Part shown: piece by piece, positions 7,419 to 7,939 of the stretch
How positions within the stretch are numbered: the stretch's first letter is position 1
How the letters are laid out: each line of letters opens with the position of its first letter
Origin: Anaerolineae bacterium
Lineage (GTDB): Bacteria > Chloroflexota > Anaerolineae > Anaerolineales > Anaerolineaceae
Length of the DNA: 7,939 bases
Assembly (NCBI GenBank): GCA_016213455.1
Contig: JACRAG010000138.1
Location: 1-7,939 of the forward strand
Reading direction: 5' to 3'
The notes under the pieces: generated by a model
What the model saw: only the letters and a program-made list of their open reading frames with translations
Database searches by the model: none
Told to the model about the DNA's origin: nothing
Program-made: the position numbers and the translations under genes

Positions 7419-7445
7419 CCGTTCGCCTGTTTCCTTGTTATCACG

Positions 7446-7469
7446 GTTGTCCAAACGCCACCGGACAAC
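7446..7469 (-). promoter_or_regulatory. Leader hairpin before the first gene
   Basis: Arms GTTGTCC and GGACAAC (7 bp, perfect) are separated by 10 bases in the 5' leader, between the predicted start of transcription and the weak ribosome site. It could shape mRNA stability or translation. The arms also contain the TTGTC/GACAA-like half-sites of the nearby operators, so it could instead be a widely spaced regulator site. Confidence 0.4.
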
Positions 7470-7476
7470 AGATTAT

Positions 7477-7487
7477 TTGTCAGACTA
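7477..7487 (-). promoter_or_regulatory. Operator-like palindrome downstream of the -10 (site 2)
   Basis: On the minus strand this reads TAGTCTGACAA, differing from site 1 only in its second base and the central base. It fits the GntR-type TNGTNNNACNA pattern. It would lie about 9-19 bases into the transcript, a repressor position. Binding by the operon's GntR protein is inferred. Confidence 0.6.
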
Positions 7488-7501
7488 CTCGTGATATTCA
7501 G

Positions 7502-7530
7502 AGTTTACCGATAAATGCATAAAAAGTCAA
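7502..7530 (-). promoter_or_regulatory. Sigma-70-type promoter of the operon
   Basis: On the minus strand, TTGACT (7530-7525) and TAAACT (7507-7502) are separated by exactly 17 bases, giving 5/6 and 4/6 matches to the -35 and -10 consensus. The spacer is AT-rich. Transcription would start near base 7495, giving a leader of about 77 bases before the first ATG. It is the best promoter I see in the only gene-free region upstream of the operon. Confidence 0.7.
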
Positions 7531-7541
7531 TTGTCTGACAA
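7531..7541 (-). promoter_or_regulatory. Operator-like palindrome abutting the -35 (site 1)
   Basis: TTGTC-A-GACAA on the minus strand is a perfect 11-base palindrome around one central base and matches the TNGTNNNACNA GntR operator pattern. It touches the -35 box directly. With site 2 it flanks the promoter, 54 bp centre to centre, close to five helical turns. Confidence 0.65.
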
Positions 7542-7637
7542 AGTGATTTTTATCCCCTTTTCGCCAACCCGCCGGGGGAGCCTTCGGGCAGACTTCGGGG
7601 CGTTGCCTCAGCCCACCTGTCCGTCGCGAACGAAGCT
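7542..7637. other. Non-coding spacer between operon promoter and repeats
   Basis: I see no credible gene, RNA or terminator here. The short open frames on both strands that cross this stretch run on into the repeat copies and lack recognisable sequence or ribosome sites. Together with the repeats, the stretch from 7542 to the window end appears to be gene-free. Confidence 0.5.
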
Positions 7638-7789
7638 TGTAGGTCGGTGTCGCGGCGGTAACGGGATACCAGGGGCGTGTGCTTCGTCCGCCGCGACGCC
7701 GACATCTTTGCCGTGCGGAATGTCGGGTTTCGGGCGGTACGAGGGCCCGCCATGCCGCCGGTTCGGCCCGCCCGAAACCGCGACCTACA
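7638..7789. repeat. Palindromic MITE/REP-like element, copy 1
   Basis: A 152-bp element is bounded by a perfect 9-bp inverted repeat, TGTAGGTCG at 7638-7646 and CGACCTACA at 7781-7789. Inside are three stems: a 16-bp stem of 7643-7658 with 7688-7703 (one G-U type pair), a 7-bp stem CCGACAT/ATGTCGG (7699-7705 with 7720-7726, sharing bases with the first so the two compete), and an 11-bp stem GTTTCGGGCGG/CCGCCCGAAAC (7727-7737 with 7768-7778). Bases 7639-7740 recur at 7835-7936. It encodes nothing recognisable. The layout suggests a non-autonomous, hairpin-forming interspersed repeat; no clear target-site duplication is seen. Confidence 0.75.
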
Positions 7790-7834
7790 GAAGAAGCACG
7801 CCACCTACCCCACATGTCATCACGAGCGAGCTCC

Positions 7835-7939
7835 GTAGGTCGGTGTCGCGGCGGTAACGGGATACCAGGGGCGCGTGCTTCGTCCACCGCGACGCCGACA
7901 TCTTTGCCGTGCGGAATGTCGGGTTTCGGGCGGTACTTG
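7835..7939. repeat. Palindromic repeat, copy 2 (cut by the window end)
   Basis: Bases 7835-7936 match 7639-7740 at 100 of 102 positions, in direct orientation 196 bases away. The differences are at 7874 (C for T) and 7886 (A for G); the latter removes one pair from the long stem. Identity ends at 7936, where copy 1 continues differently. The preceding bases (CGAGCGAGCTCC here, CGAACGAAGCTT before copy 1) are also alike, so the true unit may begin about 12 bases earlier. Confidence 0.8.

Noticed and set aside
7419..7495. Purine riboswitch in the operon leader
   Set aside because: The predicted leader is about 77 bases and shows a single simple hairpin. I see no three-way junction or conserved purine-riboswitch core.
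6192..7514. Long plus-strand open frame of 440 codons opposite the 8-oxoguanine deaminase gene
   Set aside because: It is an antisense shadow of a GC-rich gene, rich in His, Arg and Gln with no recognisable domain. The same applies to the long plus frames at 276-1103, 2337-3245, 3258-4193, 4348-5262 and 5332-6660.
7498..7887. Short open frames on both strands across the repeat region (also 7531-7857 plus)
   Set aside because: They run through the palindromic repeats, lack ribosome sites and family resemblance, and would end in different frames in the two repeat copies.
7639..7939. CRISPR array
   Set aside because: There are only two copies, the unit is over 100 bases and the 94-base interval is not spacer-like; the internal hairpins and terminal inverted repeats fit an interspersed element better.

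Overview
The window carries one compact leftward (minus-strand) operon of six genes for nitrogen recovery from purines, followed by its terminator at the left end. A repeat-rich non-coding stretch lies at the right end. The sequence is GC-rich, the genes have Shine-Dalgarno sites, and the operon promoter is of sigma-70 type, so this is a bacterium. The gene set (8-oxoguanine deaminase, adenine deaminase, YgeY, YgeW and carbamate kinase) points to anaerobic or fermentative purine use. An anaerobic Chloroflexota (Anaerolineae-like) host would fit the proteins and the GTAGGTCG-type palindromic repeats, but that is a tentative impression and not demonstrated.

Order of transcription, right to left: promoter and leader (about 7541-7419); 8-oxoguanine deaminase family amidohydrolase (7418-6033); adenine deaminase ade (6030-4249); GntR/UTRA (HutC-type) regulator (4232-3495); M20 hydrolase ygeY (3461-2259); knotted carbamoyltransferase ygeW-like (2198-1218); carbamate kinase arcC (1088-135); rho-independent terminator built on a perfect 32-bp palindrome (128-89). 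Gaps between genes are 2, 16, 33, 60 and 129 bases, all in one direction, with no obvious internal terminator.

Working model (inference): the two deaminases release ammonia from 8-oxoguanine (giving urate) and adenine (giving hypoxanthine). YgeY and YgeW act lower in the anaerobic urate/ureido pathway, where YgeW makes carbamoyl phosphate from a ureido compound. ArcC turns the carbamoyl phosphate and ADP into ATP plus carbamate, which decays to ammonia and CO2. The pathway's ring-opening, lyase and xanthine-oxidising partners (YgfK, HyuA/SsnA, YgeX, xanthine dehydrogenase) are not in this window. The regulator is encoded inside the operon. Two near-identical operator-like palindromes flank the promoter, 54 bp centre to centre, which suggests autoregulation by repression, possibly with DNA looping.

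Right of the promoter (7542-7939) I see no credible gene. It holds two copies of a 102-base repeat (100/102 identical). The first copy sits inside a 152-bp element with 9-bp terminal inverted repeats and strong internal hairpins. The left edge (1-88) holds two more short palindromes beyond the terminator that may control a gene further left.
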